Assembly (NCBI GenBank): GCA_028714915.1
Contig: JAQTLL010000006.1
Coordinates: forward strand, 1 to 62,545
DNA from: Sulfuricurvum sp.
GTDB lineage: Bacteria; Campylobacterota; Campylobacteria; Campylobacterales; Sulfurimonadaceae
Length of the DNA stretch: 62,545 nt
Direction: 5' to 3'
A program made the position numbers and the translations under genes. The notes under the pieces are model-generated. The model was not told the DNA's origin, did no database searches, and saw nothing but the letters and a program-made list of their open reading frames with translations. Every line of letters starts with the position of its first letter. The first letter of the stretch is position 1. Positions 15,378 to 24,533 of this stretch are shown piece by piece.

Positions 15378-16176
15378 TTATTCACTTGCGAAAAAGATTT
15401 CTCAAAGTGCAGCACTGACGGAACAATTGCAAGCAGTAGAAAAAAATCCTGAATTAGTTGTTGAAGTTCTTCTTTCTAAACTAATTGCAAATCCCTATCA
15501 ACCACGGATTCAAATGGAGGCAGAAGCTCTTAGAGAGTTATCGAATTCTATTGAACAAAACGGTTTGCTTCAACCAATTGTTGTATCAAAAGACGGAGAC
15601 AGTTTAACCATTATTGCGGGACATAGACGAGCAGAAGCCCATAAATTACTGGGTAAAGAGCTAATTAAAGCAATAGTTATGGATAAAGTTGTGCATGCAC
15701 AACTTGCCCTGCTTCCTTTAGTTGAAAACCTTCAGCGCAGTGATATGGATCCTATTGAGAATGCGATAGCATTTAAGAAAATTTTAGATGATAATATTGT
15801 TGAGAACCAAAATGAATTAGCTGATAAAGTAGGTGTTTCTAAGAGTTGGCTATCAAAGACTCTTTCAATATTACGGCTCCCCTCTCCTCTTTTAGCAAAA
15901 ATTCAAACGGATAAGTATTCCGATATTACGGTTCTTTCAGCGCTCAATAAAATTCCAGAAAACCAAATTGAAAAAATTTATAATGCAGTCAAATCAATGC
16001 AAAGAAATGAAGCATTAGGTACAATCAAACAAGCTGTATTTAAACCTCTAAAAGTTAAAGCAAAAATTGAGATTTCAAAAAATAAAGTTGTTATCAATAC
16101 AACTGGTTTGTCAAAAATCAATCAAGATAAATTAAAAGCTCTTTTAAAAGAGATAGAAATATTATTGGAAAAATAA
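15358..16176 (+). CDS. parB: ParB-family partition protein
   Basis: ParB binds parS sites and recruits ParA; it is a CTP-dependent clamp in well-studied members. The 272-residue protein shows box I IANPYQPR, box II AGHRRAEAHK and LVENLQRSDMDPIENA, then the helix-turn-helix NELADKVGVSKSWLSKTLSILRLP. The C-terminal 60 residues are basic and probably dimerise. A 20-bp perfect palindrome, likely parS, lies inside the gene, and a second one 17 bp after its stop. Confidence 0.9.
   Translation: MQRKKIDYSLAKKISQSAALTEQLQAVEKNPELVVEVLLSKLIANPYQPRIQMEAEALRELSNSIEQNGLLQPIVVSKDGDSLTIIAGHRRAEAHKLLGKELIKAIVMDKVVHAQLALLPLVENLQRSDMDPIENAIAFKKILDDNIVENQNELADKVGVSKSWLSKTLSILRLPSPLLAKIQTDKYSDITVLSALNKIPENQIEKIYNAVKSMQRNEALGTIKQAVFKPLKVKAKIEISKNKVVINTTGLSKINQDKLKALLKEIEILLEK
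15686..15705. promoter_or_regulatory. Candidate parS site inside parB
   Basis: AAGTTGTGCATGCACAACTT is a perfect 20-bp palindrome within the parB coding sequence. It shares an 18-bp core with the palindrome at 16193-16212. Two identical long palindromes in a parAB operon, one downstream of the gene, is the expected pattern for centromere sites. Confidence 0.75.
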
Positions 16177-16192
16177 ACTGTATTACCTAGAA

Positions 16193-16212
16193 CAGTTGTG
16201 CATGCACAACTG
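16193..16212. promoter_or_regulatory. Candidate parS site downstream of parB
   Basis: CAGTTGTGCATGCACAACTG is a perfect 20-bp palindrome, 17 bp past the parB stop and 18 bp before the SNF2-helicase start. Its inner 18 bp equal those of the site at 15686-15705. ParB spreading from it could affect expression of the helicase gene. Confidence 0.75.
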
Positions 16213-16230
16213 AGATGAAAGAACAATCTA

Positions 16231-19200
16231 ATGGCAAAAATAAAACGATACGGTCTAACCTTATGGGGAGGACGTTTTTATGAAGATATGGAATCACTGT
16301 TTGAATCTGATCCAAGGCTTGCTCGCGGTAAAACGTACTTCAATAAAGGATCGGTTAAATCATTAATCATCGAAGGTTGTGAAGTGAGTGCGAGTGTTAA
16401 AGGTTCGTACCGAAGCACCTACCATGTAGAGTTAAACTTCAAACCCTTTAGCCCTGACACCAAAAATCAACTAGAAACTAAAGTGATTTCAGACCCCTTC
16501 TTGCAATCAGCACTATTGAATGGTACTTTACCGGAAGAGTTCATAGCGTGGTGTGACGCAGAAAAAATAGCTCTCTTTTTAAAAGGCTCTGTATTTGTCG
16601 AAAGTCCCTACCAACTATTTCAAGAGCAATGTGACAGTCGTTGTGACTGTGAAGATTGGGCAATTCCGTGTAAACATACCTTTGCAGCACTTTTGGCACT
16701 GAATGCTGAGATTGACAGTAATCCACTCCTGCTATTTTCATTGCGAGGGCTTGACCTCTCACATGTCATCGATGCATTTAATGAGAAGGATAATACGTAT
16801 CCTATTACCCTTGCATCATGGGAAGAGGTCGTCTGTGATAAGCCCTTAGAGATACTGCATCATGAGAATGCGCTCTCTCTAATCGATTCACTTCTTACTC
16901 CATACCCGTCTTTCGCTCCCATTGATTACAAAGAAGTGATGAGAGAGTTCTATAAAGCCCACACCAAAGCTTTACCTCAAATCATCTCTCCTATCTTTGA
17001 TGAGAATATCGAGATCATTGAGAGATTACTCAAAGACGCTGAGTGTGAATGCAACATGGATGAATTTTGGCATAAAGGACATGTAAGTATCAAGCATCCA
17101 CTCTTTCGCCAAGAAGAAAAAACATCACTCCTTTTTGCTCCTTATGCACTTAAATACCAAAAAGGGGGGTGTACGGTATCGCTGCTGAGTTTTGTCACAC
17201 TCTTTCTCTCGTTTCGCAGCGAGGAGGGGAGGGCGTCGTATCGCTATTATCATGCCCTTAGCCGTACGCTGTATTTGCTCCTTCACGCTAATACGTTTAT
17301 CCCTACCGTACTCAAAGATACCCATAAACCCCGTTTCTTTATCGGGTGGATGCCATTGCTTACTCCTTCGTCTGTAACAAAGCAGCTTGAGATGCTCACG
17401 TGCCACGCAACACCATTTGTCCGCTTTGCTAAAAAAGATCCTTTTTTTGATGGAAAGAGCGGAACACTCCTCTTTTTAGCCAAAGCTATGGGCGATTACG
17501 TCAATGAGATGAATTTTATGCACAAACGGCGCTTTTTAAATCCTCCTGCCATCAGTGAAAGTTTTTTTAGGGGGATGGCGTTTGTTCAAAAAGAGGGGGG
17601 CAAAAATAATATCGACCGCGCTGTCTCTAACTACTTTTCCATCTTCTCTCTTCCTCTGAGCCGTTATACCCTCACTTTAACACTGGATAGGGGTGATGAG
17701 GAAGAAAATTATGCACTGTTGATGAGTGTTGTCGATCATGAAACCTCCAAAGAACAACTCTTATGTGACGCTCTTAGTGAAGAGAATTGTGCAGGATTGT
17801 TAAAACTCCTCTCACCCATACGGGGATTTTTAGATGAGATCGAATTTCTAAGTACCCAAAAAAGTATTGAACTTCAGGGGAAACGATTTGAGCAGTTTAT
17901 TATGGAGAGTTCTCCATTACTTGCTTCTTTTGGTGTAAAGATTGTTCTTCCACGTGAGCTGCAGCACCTCATTAAGCCACGACTCTCAAGGAGAATTCGC
18001 TCTAAAAAAACACCGACGAGCTTTTTGACACTCGATAAAGTACTTGAATACGATTGGACGATTGCCATCGGTGATACGCACATCAGCCTCGAAGAGTTTC
18101 AAGAACTGGTGAATCAGCAAAGCGAACTGGTGTTGTTTCGGGATAGTTACATCAGTATATCCCCTGAAGAACTGAAAGCACTCTTCGCACAAGCCAAAAA
18201 AACACCCAAACTGACTCGGTTTGATATGCTGCGGGCTCGTTTCGAGGGGAGTGCTTTATTGGATGATGATTTGGAAGAATTCTTTGCAAACCTCTTTCGC
18301 ACATCAACGTCAACTATCTCGCAGAGCCTACAAGCAACGTTGCGCCCATATCAGACTCGTGGTGTGCAATGGTGTGTTTCGAACCTCTTAAGCGGCTTTG
18401 GAGTGATTTTAGCGGATGATATGGGATTAGGAAAGACGATTCAAACCATTGCAACCTTGCTTTATCTGTATGAGCACAACCATATCAAGGGTAAAACGCT
18501 CATCGTTGTCCCAACGTCACTTTTACTCAACTGGGAAAACGAATTGTTCAAATTTGCTCCCTCTTTGAGCGTATCGCTTTATTACGGAGTAGGGCGCGTT
18601 TTGAGCGATACAACAATCATTGTTACGACATACGATATATTTAGACGCGATGAAAAGCTGTTTGCCTCTCACAAAATCGAAGCCTTGGTCATCGATGAAG
18701 CGCAGCGGATTAAAAACCCGACAACACAAGCCGCCATTGCCTTAAAGGCGTTTAACACAAAATATCGCATAGCGCTCAGCGGTACACCTGTAGAAAACTC
18801 TCTCACCGAACTGTGGAGTATCTATGACTTTGCCCTTCCGGGATACCTAGGAGAACTCAATACTTTCGTTACAACCTACGTCCGCCCCATCGAGATGGAT
18901 CAAAACCAAGAGGCAGCCGACAATCTCAAGCGCATCACCGCCCCTTTTATGCTGCGCCGCCTAAAAACCGACAAAAGCATTATCGATGACCTCCCCGATA
19001 AGATCGTGATCGATGAGTACGCGTCACTAGTTCCCGAACAAGCAGCCCTCTATCAAAGCGTAGTCGATGGTGCCATGAAAAACCTTGAAACTCAATCCGA
19101 ACCGCAAAGCCGTTCCGGACTCATCTTTAAACTCATTACCGAGCTCAAGCAAATCTGTAATCATCCCAGAAACTACGATAAAATCTCTCCCTATGATGCA

Positions 19201-19728
19201 GCGCTGAGCGGAAAAAGTGAACTCTTGCTGACCTTGCTAGAGCCGATGATTGCTAAGGGCGAAAAAGTCCTTATCTTTACGCAATATGTGGAGATGCTAA
19301 ATATATTATCCAATATTATTGAAGAGAAGTTTTTTGTGGAGCCATTAACGTTTGATGGATCACTCTCCTCAAAACAACGCGAAGAGGTTGTCTCTTTGTT
19401 TCAAAATGATCCCGAAAAACAAGTTCTGATTTTATCGCTAAAAGCCGGTGGAGTAGGGCTAAACCTCACGCAAGCCGCCAATGTTATCCACTATGATCTG
19501 TGGTTCAATCCCGCTGTGGAAAACCAAGCAACCGACAGAGCGTTTCGGATAGGGCAGAAGAATAATGTCTTTGTCTATCGATTCATTACCAAAAATAGCT
19601 TTGAAGAGAAGATCGATAAGATGATTAAGGCCAAAACGGCTATGGGTGAGATGAGCGTAAGCGTGGGTGAAAAAGGGTTGGCTTCAATGGAGAATGAGGA
19701 GATCAAGGCATTGTTTGTGCGGGGATAA
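16231..19728 (+). CDS. SWIM zinc-finger SNF2-family helicase
   Basis: SNF2 enzymes are ATP-driven DNA translocases that remodel protein-DNA complexes. In this 1165-residue protein a SWIM motif CDCEDWAIPCKH (residues 138-149, CxCxnCxH) should bind zinc. About 500 residues of family-specific middle region follow. The motor contains Walker A DDMGLGKT (729-736), DEAQ (822-825), ALSGTPVENS and the second RecA lobe ending in NPAVENQATDRAFRIGQ (motif VI). All motor motifs are intact, so it should be active. It lies right after the second parS palindrome. Such proteins occur in phage and mobile DNA as well as chromosomes. Confidence 0.9.
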   Translation: MAKIKRYGLTLWGGRFYEDMESLFESDPRLARGKTYFNKGSVKSLIIEGCEVSASVKGSYRSTYHVELNFKPFSPDTKNQLETKVISDPFLQSALLNGTLPEEFIAWCDAEKIALFLKGSVFVESPYQLFQEQCDSRCDCEDWAIPCKHTFAALLALNAEIDSNPLLLFSLRGLDLSHVIDAFNEKDNTYPITLASWEEVVCDKPLEILHHENALSLIDSLLTPYPSFAPIDYKEVMREFYKAHTKALPQIISPIFDENIEIIERLLKDAECECNMDEFWHKGHVSIKHPLFRQEEKTSLLFAPYALKYQKGGCTVSLLSFVTLFLSFRSEEGRASYRYYHALSRTLYLLLHANTFIPTVLKDTHKPRFFIGWMPLLTPSSVTKQLEMLTCHATPFVRFAKKDPFFDGKSGTLLFLAKAMGDYVNEMNFMHKRRFLNPPAISESFFRGMAFVQKEGGKNNIDRAVSNYFSIFSLPLSRYTLTLTLDRGDEEENYALLMSVVDHETSKEQLLCDALSEENCAGLLKLLSPIRGFLDEIEFLSTQKSIELQGKRFEQFIMESSPLLASFGVKIVLPRELQHLIKPRLSRRIRSKKTPTSFLTLDKVLEYDWTIAIGDTHISLEEFQELVNQQSELVLFRDSYISISPEELKALFAQAKKTPKLTRFDMLRARFEGSALLDDDLEEFFANLFRTSTSTISQSLQATLRPYQTRGVQWCVSNLLSGFGVILADDMGLGKTIQTIATLLYLYEHNHIKGKTLIVVPTSLLLNWENELFKFAPSLSVSLYYGVGRVLSDTTIIVTTYDIFRRDEKLFASHKIEALVIDEAQRIKNPTTQAAIALKAFNTKYRIALSGTPVENSLTELWSIYDFALPGYLGELNTFVTTYVRPIEMDQNQEAADNLKRITAPFMLRRLKTDKSIIDDLPDKIVIDEYASLVPEQAALYQSVVDGAMKNLETQSEPQSRSGLIFKLITELKQICNHPRNYDKISPYDAALSGKSELLLTLLEPMIAKGEKVLIFTQYVEMLNILSNIIEEKFFVEPLTFDGSLSSKQREEVVSLFQNDPEKQVLILSLKAGGVGLNLTQAANVIHYDLWFNPAVENQATDRAFRIGQKNNVFVYRFITKNSFEEKIDKMIKAKTAMGEMSVSVGEKGLASMENEEIKALFVRG

Positions 19729-19734
19729 ACTCTT

Positions 19735-19974
19735 AAAGCGTTAGTCCCAACGCAGTTAAAAGAGTTTGTTTTTCTTTGGCTGGATTGTTAAAAAAACGGG
19801 TCTTAACATCATCTTCTAAAATAGCGATGTCATCAAATAGCTCTGAGTCATCTTTTGTGGGAAAAGAGCGGTTTACTTTTTGTGTCAGTGCTTCAAGCTG
19901 CTTATCGGTCATTTCATCATCATTTAAGAGTCCAATACGCGTTGAAGTGTCAGCATGGCGATAAAGTTCACACT
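19735..19974 (-). pseudogene. C-terminal fragment of an unknown gene
   Basis: On the minus strand a frame without start codon reads ELYRHADTSTRIGLLNDDE and continues for about 78 codons to a TAA at 19735. The residue composition is protein-like (mixed charged and aliphatic residues), while the frame is closed by TAG just upstream near 19975. It looks like the 3' end of a gene whose front has been lost. I do not recognise the family. Confidence 0.4.
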
Positions 19975-19999
19975 AATTTCACACAATATAAACTATAAT
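19967..19999 (+). promoter_or_regulatory. Promoter with tandem TTCACAC boxes
   Basis: TTCACAC at 19967-19973 and 19978-19984 are direct repeats with an 11-bp period, followed 9 bp later by a perfect TATAAT (19994-19999). Tandem 7-mers with 11-bp phasing in place of the -35 are characteristic of OmpR/PhoB-family activator sites. The promoter would drive the envelope operon that starts at 20084. The same box precedes the cytochrome c gene at 46029. Confidence 0.6.
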
Positions 20000-20083
20000 G
20001 GCAAAAAACAAAGACTGAATTAATATTTTAAAAGCTTTTTTTCAACAATAACGTTTAAATTACTCGGCATAGTCTAAATAGGA

Positions 20084-20998
20084 ATGCATATATTGATTAA
20101 TATTCTAAAGTTTATTTTCTCTACCCTCTTGCTTTGGATAGTATTTCGAATAGTAGATTTTAATTTTATCAACCACCTTATTCTTAATATTGATAAAAGG
20201 TTTGTTTTTTTAGCAATAATTCTTCAACTTGTCAGTACCTCACTGGCGGCATACCGTTGGTCGTTAATTATGCAAATGCTACGCTTTGATCAAACATTTT
20301 TATTCTACCTAGGCAGTTATTTTAAAGGAGCTTTTTTTAATCAGGCATTGCCTGGGAGTATAGGCGGTGATGCTGTTAGAGTACTTGAATTAGGAAGTCT
20401 CGGATATAGTAAGAAAGAGGCTTTTTTTGGGATTTTTATTGATCGAATCGTCGGACTTTCTGGACTTTTAATCCTTAATCTTGGGGCCAATGTAATTAGC
20501 GGCGACATTCTTCCCGTTTGGCTGTTTAACCTCATTAATACAATTTGTATTGGAGGAATTAGCGGGTTTATGCTTTTAATTTTATTGCGTAAAATTATAT
20601 GGTTGCGACAATACCGGGTAACTCGTTTATTTGCTGATCTATCGCATCGTTTTCGACAGGTATATGTCTCAAAACAAGCAATTATTCTCCAGGTCGGATT
20701 ATCGATCATCATTCATTTTTTCTCTATTCTCTCTTTGTATGAACTTGCCAATGCTGTTGGCATGACATTGCCGTTAACTACTTTTTTGGTAACGGTTCCA
20801 CCTGTATTTTTACTTACAATTATCCCTATATCCCTCGCAGGATGGGGTGTACGTGAGAGTGCTATGGTGGGTATATTTATCCTTGTTGGGGTGTCCAAAG
20901 AGATGATTCTTTCTGTCTCCATTTTGTATGGAACAATGTTGATTATTTCAAGTTTGCCGGGTTTATTTGTTTGGCTACGCGGAAAAAAGCTTGTATAA
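20084..20998 (+). CDS. Flippase-like membrane protein (LPG synthase TM/AglD family)
   Basis: The 304-residue protein has eight or so transmembrane helices and matches the lysylphosphatidylglycerol-synthase transmembrane region family (PF03706). Recognisable parts are SLAAYRWSLIMQML, the GSYFKGAFFNQALPGSIGGDAVRV segment and SLAGWGVRESAMVGIF near the end. Members flip or present lipid-linked precursors, but this protein lacks the catalytic C-terminal domain of MprF. It begins a four-gene operon with a GT9 enzyme, a GT83 enzyme and a PAP2 phosphatase, so a job in lipid or glycan modification of the envelope is likely. Confidence 0.8.
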   Translation: MHILINILKFIFSTLLLWIVFRIVDFNFINHLILNIDKRFVFLAIILQLVSTSLAAYRWSLIMQMLRFDQTFLFYLGSYFKGAFFNQALPGSIGGDAVRVLELGSLGYSKKEAFFGIFIDRIVGLSGLLILNLGANVISGDILPVWLFNLINTICIGGISGFMLLILLRKIIWLRQYRVTRLFADLSHRFRQVYVSKQAIILQVGLSIIIHFFSILSLYELANAVGMTLPLTTFLVTVPPVFLLTIIPISLAGWGVRESAMVGIFILVGVSKEMILSVSILYGTMLIISSLPGLFVWLRGKKLV

Positions 20999-21036
20999 GC
21001 ACCTTTTGTATCATACTATTATCTTAGGAGCCACGC

Positions 21037-22263
21037 GTGCACGTTGATACAATGAGAGCCGTCGACTATTGGGTTGGAATACCTTTGTGTTTTGTTGGAA
21101 GTATAATCCAAAAAATACTGGGACGTCTCCCCTTTTGCTATGAAAAGACTCCATCAAATGTACTTTTGATCGAACTCTCTGAGATGGGGAGTACTATCCT
21201 TGTCGATCCGGCCATGCAAAAACTCAAGCGTGAACTGAATGCCAACCTCTATTTTGTAATTTTCAAAAAAAATAAGCCGAGTCTCGATCTTCTCAAAACC
21301 GTTCCGGAGGAGAACATTTTTACGATTCGGGAAGAGAGCCTTCTCTCCCTGATTGGCGATACCATCAAATTTTTCTTTTGGACTCGTGCTAAAAAGATTG
21401 ATACGGTCATAGATTTGGAACTTTTTTCCCGTTTTACGGCACTGTTAACCGGCTTCTCAGGGGCATTGCGACGGGTTGGATTTCATGCATTTTACAACGA
21501 GGGACTCTATCGCGGCTCCATGCTGACCCATGAAGTGGCTTACAATCCCCATCAGCATATCAGCAAAAATTTTATTGCGCTCGTCAATGCTTTACTGGTA
21601 AAAAACAAGGAACTGCCTTATTCCAAAACTATTATAAGAGATGATGAAATCATTCTCAATAAAGTAACGCTAACCAACGAAGACAAAGAGTCCATGCGGA
21701 CAAAAATAGCCTCTTATTGCCCTATATATAAGCCGATGCAGCACAAAATCGTCCTTTTTAATGCCAATGCCAGTGATCTGATGCCTCTGCGCCGATGGGA
21801 TAGAAAAAACTACATCGAACTTGCACGGCGAATTTTAGAAGCGTATCCCAATGTGATACTTCTCCTTACAGGTGCTCCCGCAGAATATGAGGGATTGCAA
21901 AAAATTCCGAATGCATTACAATCTCCCCGTTGTGTTAATTTCGCCGGTAAAACGTCGTTTGCAGAGCTGGTTGCTCTTTATGAAGTCTCTGAATTTATGT
22001 TGACCAATGATTCGGGTCCTGGTCATTTCTCCGCCGTTACCTCTATGCCTTCTTTTGTCTTCTTTGGTCCGGAAACACCGAAGCTTTATGGCTCGTTAGG
22101 GATAACAACCCCGATTTATGCCTCTCTTGCCTGTTCTCCGTGCGTTAGTGCAACCAACCACCGAAAAACGGCCTGCAATGATAATGTTTGTATGCAGGTG
22201 TTTACCGTCGACTTCGTCTATACCCTTCTGCAGCCCTCTTTGCAAACCAGCCGATTTCAATAG
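21037..22263 (+). CDS. Heptosyltransferase-family glycosyltransferase (GT9)
   Basis: GT9 enzymes add heptose or related sugars to lipopolysaccharide core. The protein (408 residues) has the ADP-heptose-type C-terminal signature: DLMPLRRWDRKNYIELARRIL, then TNDSGPGHFSAVTSMPSFVFFGPETPKLYG. The N-terminal domain includes VLLIELSEMGSTILVDPAM, in which the usual GD is replaced. A GTG start at 21037 is preferred because AGGAG lies 8 bp upstream. An extra N-terminal hydrophobic stretch (about 10-30) could be a membrane anchor. Second gene of the envelope operon. Confidence 0.8.
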   Translation: MHVDTMRAVDYWVGIPLCFVGSIIQKILGRLPFCYEKTPSNVLLIELSEMGSTILVDPAMQKLKRELNANLYFVIFKKNKPSLDLLKTVPEENIFTIREESLLSLIGDTIKFFFWTRAKKIDTVIDLELFSRFTALLTGFSGALRRVGFHAFYNEGLYRGSMLTHEVAYNPHQHISKNFIALVNALLVKNKELPYSKTIIRDDEIILNKVTLTNEDKESMRTKIASYCPIYKPMQHKIVLFNANASDLMPLRRWDRKNYIELARRILEAYPNVILLLTGAPAEYEGLQKIPNALQSPRCVNFAGKTSFAELVALYEVSEFMLTNDSGPGHFSAVTSMPSFVFFGPETPKLYGSLGITTPIYASLACSPCVSATNHRKTACNDNVCMQVFTVDFVYTLLQPSLQTSRFQ

Positions 22264-22271
22264 GTACATAA

Positions 22272-23705
22272 GTGGTTGATAAAAAAATATTTTTAATAAT
22301 CCTATTTTTTACTATTATGCGGTTGCTTGTCGCTCCCTCATTTGGCCTTGGGGTTGATGAAGCGCATTATCTTCTTTATGGACACTATCTTGATTTAAGC
22401 TATGTTGATCATCCTCCACTTGTTGGATGGACGCAAGCACTTTTTCTCCAGCTCTTCGGAGATAGTATTCTGTGGGCAAGGGTTCCTGCTATCTTGCTTA
22501 TGGCCCTTATTTCATGGGAATGTTACCATTTTTTACTCTTTACAAAAGCTACCAAGACTCAGGCATTATGGGCAGTAACTGCCCTTAATAGCTCGTTTAT
22601 GTTTGGTGCTATCGGACTTATGCTCTTACCTGAGAATTTTTTACTTGCGTTGATTTTTCCTATTATGATGAGCGTTCTGAGGATTGAGCAAAGTAGTAAA
22701 ATACGTGATTTTCTTTGGTTAGGGCTTTGGTTGGGACTAGCAGGATTGGCGAAATATACGGCTGTTATTTTACTTCCTCCGATCTTCTTATACATTATGA
22801 CAAAACGGCGATATGATCTGCTGATCAATCCGCGCATCCTCCTTAGTCTCGTGATCGGAATAGTGATGATTTTACCCATCATTGTATGGAATGCGTCACA
22901 CGAATGGATCAGCTTCTCTTATCAATCTTCTCATGTCACCGGGGGGAGTACTATTGCCTTTAAACCCTTTTTCAGGTCAATTGCAGCTCAAGCGGGAGCC
23001 TATAATCCCTTTTTATTTATTATCGCCATCTATGGTGTGGTAATTTCGCTGCATTCAAAAAAATCTGCGATTCTCCTCGCCCTTTGGATTGGGCTTGGGA
23101 TAGAACTTTTTTTTATCGCGACATCATTTTTAAAGCCTGTTTTACCCCATTGGCCGGCACTTTTTTACCTCTTATTTATTCCGATCGGAGTCGTTGCCTT
23201 GATTGAGCGTGGCGGAAGATATGCTACAACTGCACGTATTACCATTATAATATCGCTCATTTTAAGTATTGCAATCCATGCAGAGCTCTTCGGAAAATGG
23301 GGCAGTTTTCCCGATTATAAATCTCCTTTTCGTGATATTTACGGATTTGATATTTTGACTCGCGAGGGCACCTCTCTCTTAAATACTTTGCCATCTTCTA
23401 AAAAAGCCTTGGCAGTTACAAACTGGGCATATGGAAGCCGTCTTCACTATTACGCAATGCCTTATAGAGTCAAAACTTTTGTTTTGGATGATTACAATCG
23501 ACAGTTCTCTCTCTGGGAGGGGGAGACCCCCATTGGATATGATCTGATTATTGTCCATTCCCATTTTTCGGATATTCCTGATTCACTCCGGTGTGAAACA
23601 CTTGAGTCTCTTAAAAAAGAAGATTTTTTCTTAAACGGCCGTAAAGTGGATACCATAGACTATTTATACTGTAAAAACTATCAGGGTAAAAAAAATGATA
23701 AATAA
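22272..23705 (+). CDS. ArnT-like membrane glycosyltransferase (GT83/PMT_2)
   Basis: The 477-residue protein is a GT-C enzyme with about 11 hydrophobic helices. The first luminal loop carries GVDEAHYLLYG, holding the acidic pair typical of the family, followed by YVDHPPLVGW, a motif shared by PMT_2 enzymes. Such enzymes use undecaprenyl- or dolichyl-phosphate sugars to modify lipid A or other envelope lipids. The C-terminal about 120 residues form a periplasmic domain. It starts with GTG 8 bp after the previous gene and overlaps the next by 11 bp. Confidence 0.8.
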   Translation: MVDKKIFLIILFFTIMRLLVAPSFGLGVDEAHYLLYGHYLDLSYVDHPPLVGWTQALFLQLFGDSILWARVPAILLMALISWECYHFLLFTKATKTQALWAVTALNSSFMFGAIGLMLLPENFLLALIFPIMMSVLRIEQSSKIRDFLWLGLWLGLAGLAKYTAVILLPPIFLYIMTKRRYDLLINPRILLSLVIGIVMILPIIVWNASHEWISFSYQSSHVTGGSTIAFKPFFRSIAAQAGAYNPFLFIIAIYGVVISLHSKKSAILLALWIGLGIELFFIATSFLKPVLPHWPALFYLLFIPIGVVALIERGGRYATTARITIIISLILSIAIHAELFGKWGSFPDYKSPFRDIYGFDILTREGTSLLNTLPSSKKALAVTNWAYGSRLHYYAMPYRVKTFVLDDYNRQFSLWEGETPIGYDLIIVHSHFSDIPDSLRCETLESLKKEDFFLNGRKVDTIDYLYCKNYQGKKNDK

Positions 23706-24306
23706 AAAGCATTTTTCCATTGTTATAGCAATCACTATTGTTTTTAGCTATTTTTATCTTGATCAGATGGCAGCTTGGTGGTGTCATGAGAATATTTCTG
23801 AGAGTTACAAAAAAATCTTTCAAATTATTACTGAATTTGGGAATTCAATTTACTATTTAATTGGATTTTCCTTAGCCTTTCTCCTCTTTCACTTTTTTTG
23901 GAAAAAACCAGAATGGGCCAATACATCAGGCTTTCTTTTTGCATCTGTTGCTGTATCAGGAATTGTTGTGGATATTATTAAAGTTATTGCAGGAAGGTAC
24001 AGACCTTCGGAGTTATTCGAACATGGAAATTACGGGTTCACCTTTTTTCATATTCATCGCGCGATGACATCTTTTCCATCGGGGCATGCTGCGACCATTT
24101 TTTCTTTAGCAATGGCAGTAACATATTTTTGGCCAAGATGGAGTCTTCTGGCATGGATATGTGCACTGTTGATAGGAATAAGTCGTGTTGTAATAAATGC
24201 CCATTATCCAAGCGATATTATTGCAGGAGTCTTTATTGGTGTTTTTAGTACGCTTTTATTGATGCGCTATTATCGGATAAAAATTCCGACTCACAGGAAA
24301 AGTTAA
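23695..24306 (+). CDS. PAP2-family membrane phosphatase
   Basis: PAP2 enzymes remove phosphate from lipids, such as undecaprenyl pyrophosphate or lipid A. The 203-residue protein has the three signature motifs: KVIAGRYRPSE (KX6RP), SFPSGHAATIF (PSGH) and SRVVINAHYPSD (SRX5HX3D), with about five transmembrane helices. The set of genes around it suggests that it recycles the lipid carrier or dephosphorylates the acceptor during envelope glycan transfer. It overlaps the preceding gene by 11 bp. Confidence 0.85.
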   Translation: MINKKHFSIVIAITIVFSYFYLDQMAAWWCHENISESYKKIFQIITEFGNSIYYLIGFSLAFLLFHFFWKKPEWANTSGFLFASVAVSGIVVDIIKVIAGRYRPSELFEHGNYGFTFFHIHRAMTSFPSGHAATIFSLAMAVTYFWPRWSLLAWICALLIGISRVVINAHYPSDIIAGVFIGVFSTLLLMRYYRIKIPTHRKS

Positions 24307-24319
24307 AAGTTTAGCAGCA

Positions 24320-24532
24320 ATGAGCGAATATGAGGATACCTTGAAAAGTGATAAATAGATACTGTATGAGATGATTAATATAACAAAAATCAGCCCCTTC
24401 AGAAATACAACAGATATAATCATGATTGTATCTTCAAGTGGAACTTTTGTAATCCCAAAAGATTTAATTAAGAGTGCAACAAAAGCATATCTTACCCCTG
24501 AAATAATGAATCAATTGAACCAACTTTTGTAG
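24320..24532 (+). pseudogene. Possible decayed gene with in-frame amber codon
   Basis: An open frame from ATG 24320 reads MSEYEDTLKSDK, then TAG, then continues in frame ILYEMINITKISPFRNTTD to TAG at 24530-24532. The 53 codons after the amber start with ATG at 24371. Changing the first TAG to CAG would give a single 70-residue protein, so point-mutation decay is likely. It could also be chance. No function known. Confidence 0.3.
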
Positions 24533-24533
24533 T

